From NCBI GenBank assembly GCA_003427395.1, contig BFEA01000056.1, positions 1,670,119-1,699,425 on the forward strand: a DNA stretch of 29,307 nt, given 5' to 3'. The notes beneath the pieces are model-generated. The model ran no database searches and was not told the origin of the DNA. It saw only the letters and a list, made by a program, of their open reading frames with translations. Of this stretch, positions 1 to 8,811 are shown in pieces. The position numbers and the translations under genes are program-made. Positions within the stretch are counted from its first letter, which is position 1. Each line of letters starts with the position of its first letter. Source of the DNA: Chara braunii. Taxonomy: Eukaryota > Streptophyta > Charophyceae > Charales > Characeae.

Positions 1-20
1 CTCTCTCTCTCTCTCTCTCT
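1..20. repeat. (CT)n microsatellite at window edge
   Basis: Ten CT units open the window. The tract probably continues outside it. Confidence 0.95.
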
Positions 21-419
21 CGTCCTCCCTTTCACACCGGGGCAGCTTGTTTCCCCAATTTCCCCCACGAACCGACACCCCCGAGCACCACCACGACCTT
101 CAGCACACGCCTCTTTTTTTTCAGCGCCCATTCAGTTTCCTGCGTGTTCGGGATGCTGACAAAATTCCTCTATCCTACCCATCTTTAAGCACGGACCGAG
201 GGGGTCAACGTGCATATGAGTCGGTGGGTGCAAAGCCTATTAGGCATCAGGATCCTGAGTAGCAGGAATCTCCTACAGATGCACCATCTGCTAGCCATGA
301 ACTACTGTCGGAAGGTTTGAGTGTGAGCATGGTCATTTGGGGCCCGAAAGATTTTTCCAGGGTAGATACATCGGAGAAAAGGTTGTACTTAGCCTTTTCC
401 TTTATGATCCCTCAATTTT
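21..419. other. Unassigned sequence, no gene seen
   Basis: C-rich at the left and mixed composition further right. Short open frames occur, but none has a recognisable domain, splice pattern or composition that supports coding. Confidence 0.5.
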
Positions 420-508
420 CAGGCTCCCTCTAAAAACGGGAGCCTGACAGTTACATCTGGCAGAAGCTGCCAGAGGGAGCACCTCGTGAAGACAAATGTC
501 CTCACGAG
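420..508 (+). repeat. Cluster of three hairpins
   Basis: Three adjacent inverted repeats are visible. CAGGCTCCC (420-428) pairs with GGGAGCCTG (438-446) across a 9-nt loop. CTGGCAG (457-463) pairs with CTGCCAG (467-473) across AAG. CTCGTGA plus GAC (483-493) pairs with GTC plus TCACGAG (498-508) across AAAT with one mismatch. GCTCCCTC (423-430) could alternatively pair with GAGGGAGC (473-480), so two mutually exclusive folds exist. Function unknown. Confidence 0.75.
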
Positions 509-629
509 AATGAAGCAAATAATAAAAGAAACAGCAAAAAGAAAACTAAATCTAACTATAATGCGCCTGAGCCTTATTTCAGCCAGGTGCATGCTGTTGT
601 ATGCAACAGCACCCCCTTCTTTTGCTCTG

Positions 630-700
630 CCCTCCCCTGAAAACGGGGAGGGTAGTTGTCAGTTGGGGAGAGGTAGGTCCTCTTTCTCCCATCTCTCCCC
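630..700 (+). repeat. Two further GC-rich hairpins
   Basis: CCCTCCCC (630-637) pairs perfectly with GGGGAGGG (645-652) across TGAAAAC. GGGGAGAG (665-672) pairs perfectly with CTCTCCCC (693-700). The first loop, TGAAAAC, resembles the loop of the hairpin at 420-446 (TCTAAAAAC), which suggests a related repeat. Confidence 0.7.
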
Positions 701-1246
701 GTTTTTCCTCTCTTAATCTCTATCCCCAAATCCCCGCGCGTCCGTTGCGAGCCGCGAGATCAGGTCATAAGTATTTGTGTCTTTCAGGGTGGGGAGCTGA
801 TCGTGCCCCCACACAGCCTGAAAAGGTTGTTCTTCTTGTTTTCGTTTTCACGAGGCAGTTTGCCTTGTCGCCCTCCTTTTTTTTTTTTTTTTTTTGTCTG
901 CTCGTTTCTACCTCCCCCACTCCCTCACCGTTTTCTTTGCAGCCTGTACCCCAACGACCATGAGGGGAGGAGGGGAACACACACACACACACACACACGA
1001 TAGTAGTTGGTGTATCTTTCCTCGTTTTAGGGTAGATTCGGTTGATTTTGCCCATCCTGACGAGGATAGTGAGATTGAAGTCTTTTGTCTGTTTCGGCAA
1101 AAACGAACAGACGTTTCAGCAAATCATAGAAGTAGGAAATCTAAAATTTGAATCAAAGAATCTAAAAATAAAAAAATAAAAAAATAAAAAACTTAGCAAA
1201 AAAAACACCACATGACGCACTAAAACGGGCGTCCATTTTACTCCCT
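701..1246. other. Low-complexity stretch without a gene
   Basis: Contains a T19 run (877-895), an (AC)n tract (977-998) and an A-rich patch (about 1163-1195). Open frames here are short, overlap these tracts and show no domain. Confidence 0.6.
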
Positions 1247-1265
1247 CAGGGACCGCAAGTCCCTG
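1247..1265 (+). repeat. Perfect 7-bp hairpin
   Basis: CAGGGAC (1247-1253) and GTCCCTG (1259-1265) pair across a 5-nt loop. It lies downstream of another TAAAACGGG string like those in the hairpins near 431 and 638. Confidence 0.6.
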
Positions 1266-1385
1266 TCCGCTCTGCCCGCGCCACTTGGCGTTTTAGCTAT
1301 AGGGTCTTTTTTTTTTTTCGGTAACCGTTGTCATAAAGCCAACGACCTTCCACTCGATGCCCCCCCCCATGGGCTATATGGTCCC

Positions 1386-1736
1386 GAGTTCGATTCCTGA
1401 TGGAATCGAATGCGAAAAAAATAAAAAAACATTGACCTATTTTCTCGATTTATGCGTGTCATCCTTGTGCAGGGGCCATGCTGTATCGTGATATCTTGCG
1501 ATCTCGTGGCTGAAAACGGTCGCACCTCATGCCCATTCGGGTGGAATGCTCCAAAAAGGAGCTAGCGCCAGTAGGGCACCTTCAGATTCGATCCCGATAT
1601 CTGTTGGATAAAAGTCGTAAGCCTCCGTCTGCCCCACCACTCAAACACATAGTCGCCTGTCCCTGATGCAATTGCACTCTCATTCCCATAGCGTGGGAGG
1701 TGGACTCTTTATCTCATTGGCGCCAGTTCGAGTCCC
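1386..1736 (+). repeat. Three tRNA box-B-like sites, possible SINE remnants
   Basis: GAGTTCGATTCC (1386-1397), AGATTCGATCCC (1584-1595) and CAGTTCGAGTCCC (1724-1736) each resemble the pol III B box (GGTTCGANTCC) with the second G changed to A. No intact A box or tRNA cloverleaf could be drawn, so these are at most decayed tRNA-derived SINEs. Chance matches are possible. Confidence 0.25.
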
Positions 1737-1800
1737 AGCGGAGAAAAAATAGGTCTGACGTCCGAATTTTTGCACAACAACTGTCAACATCGCGCGACCG

Positions 1801-1863
1801 CTTTTTTTTAGCGTACCAAGGCCCTGAATCGTGCTTTTTTTTAGCGTACCTAGGCCCTGAATT
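1801..1863 (+). repeat. Tandem duplication of about 33 bp
   Basis: Two adjacent copies of a T-run followed by AGCGTACC(A/T)AGGCCCTGAAT occur at 1801-1830 and 1834-1863. CAACTGTCAACA also occurs on both sides of the pair, so the duplication may be slightly larger. Confidence 0.8.
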
Positions 1864-2569
1864 GCAAAGCAACTGTCAACACATCATTTAAGTAGGATAG
1901 GTCTTTTAGTTTTAACATTCTCACGATCGCGTGCCTCTGCGGCCCTGCTAGAAACCGCATTCGACTAGTTACACTGCCGATTACAGCCATTATTTTCGGA
2001 CGTCACAGGTGTCTGGGCTAAGGTAAAAGGTTATAGTCTCTCGGTCATACGCTAGTCTGAATAAACTTCTGACAGGCGTCAGTCTCATCAAGTCCCTCAA
2101 TTCAACGAAAAAGTTGGACCGCGTCGGATATTGAAAAACCCGAGCAGATACCCTTGTAAGGGTTTCTGCTCCGACAACGTACATTGAGGATAGTAAGGGC
2201 GTCGCACGAACCTGGTCCGGGGGGGGCATGACCAGATACATTTAATAAAAAGGGAGAAGTATCTTTGCGTCAAGGGACGTTTATATACGCTATGATCCAA
2301 CTTTTGGACCTACAGACAATCAAAATCAGGTCCAGAGACACCTAGTTGGAGCAGCATGTTCAGAAATGTTTATGTGTCATCCTCGAGCTAGGCCTTTGGG
2401 CAGGTGGAATAGTGTGGGACTGGGAGAAGCTACCATGGGTTTGTCTAGGAATATGAGAACCCTTACACAATGGACCCAGTCAAAGCGGTGTATGGGAAGG
2501 ACAAAATTTGGAACCAATGTCAATGAGCACCAGACTGGGATCTGCGATCCTTGAACGTGAACGATCTGG
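1864..2569 (+). other. Unassigned, possible LINE 5' region
   Basis: The stretch ahead of the LINE endonuclease has no intact frame. A plus-strand frame at 2366-2554 is open and could be the tail of a LINE first ORF, but no RNA-binding motif is visible. A long hairpin at 2142-2171 is listed separately. Confidence 0.3.
2142..2171 (+). repeat. 14-bp near-perfect hairpin
   Basis: GAGCAGATACCCTT (2142-2155) and AAGGGTTTCTGCTC (2158-2171) are inverted copies with one mismatch, separated only by GT. A palindrome this long is rare by chance. Confidence 0.8.
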
Positions 2570-3014
2570 CATCGTGTAAAATAGATAAGCAGAATGCAAT
2601 ATGGGACCTAATGAAAGGGGTGGGGAGTAGGAACTGGCCGGATATCGTATGTATCCAAGAGACGCACCTCATGGACGCCCCGTAACACAACCGCATTCAC
2701 AAGATGGCATGGCCACATAGGGCATTGAGAGCGCACGCTCCGAGACCCGGAAGCCCGGGGGTGGCCATTTGGATTTCCCTGGAATCCCGCACAAACCCAC
2801 TACACTGGGTGGTGGACTAGGAAGGGGCAGATGGGCGTCAGTTCTAGTTACGTTTGAGCTAGAAATAGTTTGCATCATGTGCGTTTATGCCCCAAATACG
2901 GTGAGGGATAGGAGAGTGTTCTTTGAAAGTTTGAAGGCACAAATCCCTGACGGAGTCCCTGTTATCGTGGCTGGAGACTTCAATGCAGCCCCGGATCGAT
3001 GGATGGACAGATGA
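2570..3014 (+). pseudogene. LINE endonuclease domain (EEP/APE), frameshifted
   Basis: This would nick target DNA to prime reverse transcription. The reading frame at 2641 gives DIVCIQETHL, with the catalytic-Glu motif QETH at 2656-2667. A different frame, open over 2769-3014, then gives MCVYAPN and VIVAGDFNAAPD, with GDFN at 2973-2984. These are the conserved blocks of exonuclease-endonuclease-phosphatase domains in non-LTR elements, in the right order and spacing. At least one frameshift separates the two halves, and stops (for example TAA near 2683) interrupt the first. The C-terminal SDH motif was not located. Confidence 0.75.
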
Positions 3015-3734
3015 AAGACACCCTCCCCCGCCCCATCATACGTGGAGGAGGATGAGCAGATGATCAAGGGTTTTTGTCTCTCCTTAAGGGTCTTTAATTT
3101 TTTTTGCAGGCTCAACCCCGATACCAAATTTTATTCATGCCTACAGAAAGTCGGGACCGAAAGTCTGTCGAGGTCCAGAATCGACCCATCATAATCCCAG
3201 GATACATGAGAGGTTTGCTTCTCTTGGCAGCGATCCTACCTACAAGCCCGCACCCGAGCCTTGATCACAAGATGCGTACGATAATTATGTCATTCCGTAA
3301 GAAGCGTGATTAAGGGTCTGGCTTTTATAAACTCAACATATCCATCCTGCAACAGGAATCCTTCCAAACTACATTAGAGACTCTTAGACATTTTGGGGCA
3401 TACAACTTGAAAAACAACACTTTCGTAAGAAGACGGACTGGTTTAAAAATGGGTTGTTTTACCTTGGTAAGAACTGCAAAGAGTATTCCAAGATTCTGGC
3501 AACCTGGAGAAATCATTAGGAAATGGAAATACGCTACTAATATCATCAGCTTCAACAGCAGGACCTTTCAAATGACCCACAACCACAGTCGCACACACAC
3601 ACACACGCACAGAGGAGCCGTCAGGGGCTCACTCAAAACTGCAGTTTCTGCAACAACTCCAGGCTTGTGTCGTGCAACACTGGGAAGGCATACGCATCAG
3701 GGGGCGACTGACCCGTCACTAGACTGAAGGGTCG

Positions 3735-5166
3735 ATGGACAATAAGTTTTTCAACATGGCCCGAGTACGTTCACAAAGGTCAATGATAGATGTTGTATAC
3801 GCTCCGCAATCAACTGGTCGGGAGGTAGCAACCTCCACACCCAAATGCATAAAAATTCCGAGAACCTTTTTTAAGGACCTATTCACCTTAAGGTGGGATC
3901 AGCAGGAGGGGGTTTCCAGAGAGGAGGAGATTGCGGACTTTTTTAGACCAATGACGAATGCCTTGACCGGTCAGCAAAGAGCCCAACTAGACCACCCGCT
4001 GTCACAGGCAGAAATACGGATGGCGTTAATGCAGATGGACGAGGAAAAGACCCCGGGGGTGGACGACTCCCAATATAATTTTGGGAAATATTATGGAACC
4101 AAATGGACCCTGATCTCATGGGTTTCTACCATCAAGTGTGGGAATCTGGCCGCATGGATGAGCTGTTAGGGCAAGGCGTTCTCACTCTGCTGCACAAAAA
4201 AAAGGATACGCTGGATATAAAAAACTATCGACCGATAACCCTGCTCACAGTTATTTATAAAATGCTAGCAAAAACACTGGCAAACCATATGATCGCGGTC
4301 TTAGAGGATCTCATTCACCCGACGCTGACGGGGTTTGTCAAAGGGCGTTAGATCCAAGACAATATTTGTTGGTTAATTAACTCCTTAAATTAACCGGACA
4401 AGACAAACAAAATGCAGTCGTGGTCTTTCTTGATTTTGAGAAGGCATATGACCACGTGGACTGACTTTTCTTAGATAAATGCATGGAGAAAATGAATATT
4501 GGTCCGTCCTTCCTGCGCTGGATCAAGATTCTACAGCACAGCGCCACAACGACCGTCCACATAAATGGCCTCCTAGCACCGGTGATCTCGTTGCAGCGGT
4601 TGATTTGCCAAGGCGACCATTTGGCCCCCTTCCTCTTCATTGTGGTGATGGAGGCATTGGCGGCGAATCTCCGGGCTAACAAAGATTTCACCAAACTGCA
4701 AATCTCTGCCATCCCGGAGGAGGCGATCCTCGTCTACTCGATGTTCTCGGACGATTTGACCATCGCTATGGATGCCACCTCCGAGAATATGAAAGAAATT
4801 AGGCAATTGCTGGATAGATTCACGGCGGTTTCAGACATGACCAGTAACTGGAGAAACAAAACTCTGGGGTGGTGGATCCACCAGCAAGGGGCGCGGCCCC
4901 CGAATTTGCCACGGGTTAAATGACTACAAGAAGAGGCCCCGGTCAGAGTACTAGGAATTAAGTTGACGGCACTTGGAAGGCCAACATCGAATGATGACTG
5001 GGTCCTTAAACCGACACTAGAGAAATTAACCCAATGGAATGACAAGCACACGTCTCTAAGAGGCAGGACACTCGCAATAACAACACCGTACTGGCGACTC
5101 TCTGGTACAAATCTGCAATCTAGGCTCTCAGTAAAGAAGCAGTTAAATCACTTAAGAGGCAAGTAA
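3735..5166 (+). pseudogene. LINE reverse transcriptase, frameshifted
   Basis: The frame at 3735-4169 contains the pre-RT block with LSQAEIRMALMQMDEEKTPG. A second frame (4103-4351) gives LLHKKKDTLDIKNYRPITLL and TGFVKGR. A third carries motif A, FLDFEKAYDHVD (4426-4461), followed directly by a TGA at 4462. Motif B is QGDHLAPFLF and motif C is FSDD (4744-4755, usual form F/YADD), both in 4483-4923. The thumb-like WNDKHTSLRGRTLAI follows in 4963-5166. Three frames and several stops show it cannot be translated. Identification as an L1/Tx1-type RT is secure; the exact clade is not. Confidence 0.85.
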
Positions 5167-5771
5167 CCGCCCTGTTGTGGAGAGGTAACAACGAGTTGCC
5201 GAATGTCATTAGTCGGATGATATGATCATCGGTAATCCAGCCTAAAAACAAATGGGGCTTTGACCCGGACATCCAGGTTACGGTGCTGCTGATACAATGG
5301 GTGAGGAGAATGTTGTTCAAGCCAGACCTTCCATGACTCTCCTTTGCGCTGGAACAGATCGCTAGGCTAGCCCCACAGGCGCCGCAGGGTGTTCACCCAT
5401 TGATTTGGTTGGAGGACCGCTACTGGTCCATACCACAACACTCTCAAACTGAAAAGAGCTCGTGCCGGGACGAAGCAAGAAGAGATCTTTACAGGGATGA
5501 TTTCTAGCCCCGGGTTCTTAAAGCCTAACGCCAGCTATTATTACCAGGCAAAACCCCGCCAACCACACGGGCAGAGGTGATGCGACAACCCCTCTTTAGC
5601 AATAGAAACATCATCGATAGAAATGGGAGGGTGTATCACAGCTCGGACTCCCCATGGAGTAGCTGGGTCATGAAGGGTATAGTGAATCAAGGATATATGG
5701 GACCCGGAGAACAAAAACTGGAAGACGGCACTGCAATTGAGGGCTCCAATGAGGTACTATCACGATATTGA
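5167..5771 (+). pseudogene. LINE C-terminal region
   Basis: After the RT thumb the sequence still reads like protein in pieces. Near 5175 a frame gives TALLWRGNN. The open part at 5577-5771 gives MRQPLFSNRNII and later SSWVMKGIVNQGYM. The pattern of a Trp and a KGI block near the end resembles the C-terminal domain of L1/Tx1 polyproteins. No zinc knuckle was seen. Frame changes and stops (for example TGA at 5222) mark it as decayed. Confidence 0.55.
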
Positions 5772-6620
5772 GTGAAACCTGGAAGAATTGATTTTTGCGG
5801 TCCATCTCGACTGGGTACGCATTTTGCACAAGGGACCGCAATTGGTAGAAGGGGACTTGGTGGCAGCCTCAAGAGACATTGAGAGTGTAAACAATGTGGT
5901 AGAGGTACGGGCCGAGGAGTTTTTGGTCAGCCTCCTCCACAGAGGGAAGGATAACGTCCTCTCTAGATACACCATGGACAACAAAAAAATTGTGGTGATT
6001 TTTGTGACAGGATTATCACATGTGGGCCCCATTTATAAGCCGTTGAAATTGTGTTGATAAACTGTTTGGCGATGGGGGTGTCATGTGGTCCACCAGAAGT
6101 GAAGGAATTCAACACTGATCACAAATGTCGCAAACAGATTATACTATGTTCAGCTATTGATCCATTTGCTGAAAATATGTTAAAAAGTTGTTGGAAGTGT
6201 GTTGATCAATTGTAGAACATTGCACTTCTTCTTGGGAAAAAAAATCGTTTTTTGTCACTTAAGTTGTACAGTGTTGGATGATCTGGTTGGTCCTTGTCAT
6301 TGAACAGGTCACAACACATAGGGTCGTTGTGCATGTGCGAAAGTATGATAGACAACGGACATTGACACACAACTCGTTGACTTGCGGAAGGAGAGAAACA
6401 ACAGCGCAGTACAGAAATTACAAAACCTACGAAAAGTCACCTCTATCCGCAGCTGCACCACGATACACTGTGCTTTCGTATTTCTCAATCTTCGAGTCTT
6501 CGCTTTTTCCTGACAACTAATATACACTGAATTTTGTAGGTTCTGTTTTGATGACGTTGTCGAAAAATATGGTGGGGAGGCGGGGTAGGGGGAGGACAGA
6601 GAGAGTGAGAGGGAAGAATG
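5772..6620. other. AT-richer sequence, possible LINE 3' UTR
   Basis: A plus-strand frame remains open over about 5788-6057, which may be LINE tail. Beyond it the sequence becomes AT-rich, with no domain or splice pattern. G-rich GGGGAGG strings occur near 6570-6600. Confidence 0.4.
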
Positions 6621-6634
6621 TGGCATGAGCGGTT

Positions 6635-6680
6635 TGCTTTTCGTGAAAATGGACCAAATTTATAAAGTGGCACGCAGTAG
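6635..6680 (+). repeat. Shortened copy of the CTACTGCGTG palindrome
   Basis: CACGCAGTAG at 6671-6680 is an exact right arm. The nearest left-arm-like string, GCTTTTCGTG (6635-6644), leaves only 26 nt between them. This is a degenerate or internally deleted copy. Confidence 0.5.
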
Positions 6681-6760
6681 CGAAACATTTATTTTCCCTC
6701 TTCTGCTTTGCGGTATTTCATTCTATGAATGGTTTGCTGCCCTACTACACGCAGGATTCA

Positions 6761-6820
6761 CTAGTGCGTGACACCATTTCTCCGACATGTCAGTCGGAGA
6801 CATGAAGTGACACGCAGTAG
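6761..6820 (+). repeat. 60-bp palindromic module
   Basis: Left arm CTAGTGCGTG and right arm CACGCAGTAG (6811-6820) flank exactly 40 nt. The spacer holds its own perfect 8-bp hairpin, TCTCCGAC/GTCGGAGA (6779-6786 and 6793-6800), centred within about one base of the module centre. Confidence 0.85.
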
Positions 6821-6997
6821 CCAACCTTGCACCAACAACAACAAATAATATTTGCAGGTTGTGAGGGATGTTTATCATGACCAACCTTTACCAATTATAC
6901 AATATTATATCATAAATAGCACAACACATATTGTACACTCATTGTTTGAGTATCGTACTTCACAGTCCTTATTTTCGTTTGCCCGTTTGTCTATTTG

Positions 6998-6998
<1 letters not shown>

Positions 6999-7037
<39 letters not shown>
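6999..7037. repeat. (CT)n microsatellite
   Basis: The tract runs directly into a sequencing adapter at 7038, so its true length and right flank are unknown. Confidence 0.95.
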
Positions 7038-7039
<2 letters not shown>

Positions 7040-7075
7040 GTCTCTTATACACATCTAGATGTGTATAAGAGACAG
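7038..7075. other. Nextera mate-pair junction adapter (artefact)
   Basis: CTGTCTCTTATACACATCT (the Tn5 mosaic end used in Nextera libraries) is followed directly by its reverse complement, giving the 38-bp circularisation junction adapter. It is not genomic. Frames through it give the well-known contaminant string SYTHLDVYKRQ. The left and right flanks should be treated as separate contigs. Confidence 0.97.
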
Positions 7076-7380
7076 ATGTATACCCTATCCCCCCATACAT
7101 CACTCACAGCAATCAAACAGCGCCCATGCCCCTGCCCTTCCGGAACATACAACATGCCAATGGGACCACCATTTTCTCCACACCGGACCTGCCAAGCCTA
7201 CAAACCTTTTGACCCCCAGCTTTTTTTTATTTTTTTTTTAATTTATTTTTAATGTACCCCCAGCTTTTGAAAGCACCGGAGGAGAGGAGGCTGCAAATGG
7301 AGGCCCGTCGTTTTCGCGATTGCAGACCGCCACTGGCGGACGGTATCATTTCAATGCGAACCTACCCCTCAACTAAGTTT
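7076..7380. other. Unassigned sequence
   Basis: C-rich sequence followed by T-runs near 7220-7250. No coding signal or recognisable repeat. Confidence 0.4.
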
Positions 7381-7550
7381 GTCAGAGTGCTTTTTTTTTT
7401 TTTTTTTTAATAACCCAGTGTCCTTGCTAGGAGAGGTGGTAAGAGCACCCCCAACTGAGTTGTCAGAGTACTTTTTTTTTTTTTTTTAATAACCCAGTGT
7501 CCTTGCTCGGAGAGGTGGTACGAGCACCCCCAACTGAGTTGTCAGAGTGC

Positions 7551-7584
<34 letters not shown>

Positions 7585-7642
7585 ACCCAGTGTCCTTGCT
7601 AGGAGAGGTGGTAAGAGCATCCCCAAGTGAGTTGTCAGAGTG
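7381..7642 (+). repeat. Tandem array of about 80-bp units with poly-T runs
   Basis: GTCAGAGT(G/A)C recurs at 7381, 7462, 7541 and 7633, giving periods of 81, 79 and 92. Each of the first three is followed by a T run (7391-7408, 7472-7487, 7554-7580), then AATAACCCAGTGTCCTTGCT, then GGAGAGGTGGTAAGAGCACC-like sequence and CAACTGAG. The AGAGGTGGTAAGAGC block faintly resembles a tRNA D-arm/A box, so the unit might derive from a SINE. Length variation is mostly in the T runs. Confidence 0.9.
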
Positions 7643-8226
7643 CTTCCGCATTCAGACAGACAGTCGAAATTCTTCCGGCATTCCCAGCTCTCAAAGTGCT
7701 TCCAGCATTCCCGCTGTGAGAGTGCTTCGAGCATCCAAACCGTAGGAGTGCAAGCCTTTGGAGTTCCGCCGGCATCCGAATTGTCGAAACACTCCCAGTA
7801 CGCTCCCACCAGCACACTCCCAGCAGACACGGCCGTTGTGGGGTTGTGTTCGAAAAGCAGACAAGTCACCAGGCCAGGTGGCACTCAGCAGTTAAATTTG
7901 AACATCCAACATCCCCGGACTGAGTTGTGTGAGATGAACCAACAGCATGGCACAAACCCTCTTTCCCCCGAATTGATATCCATTTCTCTCCTGTTCAGGC
8001 TTTCGCCACACCCCCGCTGTGCCTCTTACCACGTTCGTTCGTTGCTACAAAATCTCAACAGTGCAGTGCCTATGGAGGTAGTGATGGTTTGAGCGAATGC
8101 CAAACTCATAGCAGTGCAGTGTTGTCAGAGCAAATAATAAATCACACAAAAGATCAGTTCAGACAAACAGACAGCAAGAGAGCAACTACATGTACAGATA
8201 CACACAAAGGAAGACAGTAAGACAAG

Positions 8227-8230
<4 letters not shown>
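7643..8230. other. Degenerate continuation of the repeat, then unassigned
   Basis: From 7643 to about 7830 phrases such as GAGTGCTTC(C/G)(A/G)GCAT recur with decay (7638, 7698, 7720), suggesting older copies of a short repeat. A plus-strand frame (7640-8092) is open but low in information. Nothing else is recognised. Confidence 0.45.
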
Positions 8231-8293
<63 letters not shown>

Positions 8294-8294
8294 N

Positions 8295-8372
<78 letters not shown>
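8231..8372. repeat. Long (CT)n microsatellite with one N
   Basis: About 140 bp of CT with a single N at 8294. The N probably marks an assembly join, so the length is unreliable. RERERE or SLSLSL open frames here are meaningless. Confidence 0.95.
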
Positions 8373-8376
<4 letters not shown>

Positions 8377-8811
8377 TCTCGTCCTCTCTCTCGCTCTTTC
8401 TTCCTTGATCTCTTCCTCTCTCTCTCTTTGTCTCTCGATAGCATACGATGACAGTGACCTCCTGAGACTCTTGCGTGCAGATTTCATTGTGAAGCTTCTA
8501 ATTCATATCACTGTTATCCCCTCCCCTTCACCGCCTACTGTTCAAGGCCTAGCACACAAACTTTCTTTATCTCTCTCCCTGTTTTTACCTCTCTCTCTGG
8601 TTGGTGCAATGAGCTTCAAGTCGAAATCGTTATCTGTAATAGTTATGTTATTTATTCCACTCCTCTAGACAGAAGGCAGACCAACCCGAAATAATTTGAC
8701 GGCCCTGTCAGAAACAGAGACAACGCGGTCCAGCTTGAAGATCGAAAAGTTCATGATTGTGTCGTGGTTGCGGACTGATGAAGCGATGTTTTGTTTTATA
8801 CATGCTAATTT
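8373..8811. other. Unassigned, CT-rich then mixed
   Basis: CT-rich edges continue to about 8440 and again near 8565-8600. No gene is supported. On the minus strand this would be downstream of the pseudogene ending at 8812. Confidence 0.4.

Larger units (their letters stand above)
2570..5771 (+). mobile_element. Non-LTR retrotransposon (APE-type LINE, L1/Tx1-like), dead
   Basis: Parts occur in the expected LINE order on one strand: AP-type endonuclease, reverse transcriptase palm, then a C-terminal region. They are spread over all three frames with many stops, so this is an old, inactive copy. The family call rests on the endonuclease motifs QETH, VYAPN and GDFN, and on RT motifs NYRPI, FLDFEKAYDHVD and QGDHLAP. 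Neither end is clear: the first ORF, the 3' tail and any target-site duplication could not be set by eye. The 3' end may extend to about 6057. Confidence 0.85.

Noticed and set aside
47-1151. Several short plus- and minus-strand open frames near the left end
   Set aside because: Overlapping frames in C/T-rich sequence and homopolymers, with no domain, splice site or start context to support them.
1386-1736. Genuine tRNA genes at the box-B-like sites
   Set aside because: No cloverleaf, acceptor stem or A box could be drawn around any of the three.
6995-7252. Open frames containing SYTHLDVYKRQ
   Set aside because: This peptide is the translation of the Nextera mate-pair adapter, a common database contaminant.
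8125-8487. Open frames of alternating Arg-Glu or Ser-Leu
   Set aside because: Direct translation of the CT/GA microsatellite; the same artefact appears at 10453-10813, 19202-19579 and 20678-21058.
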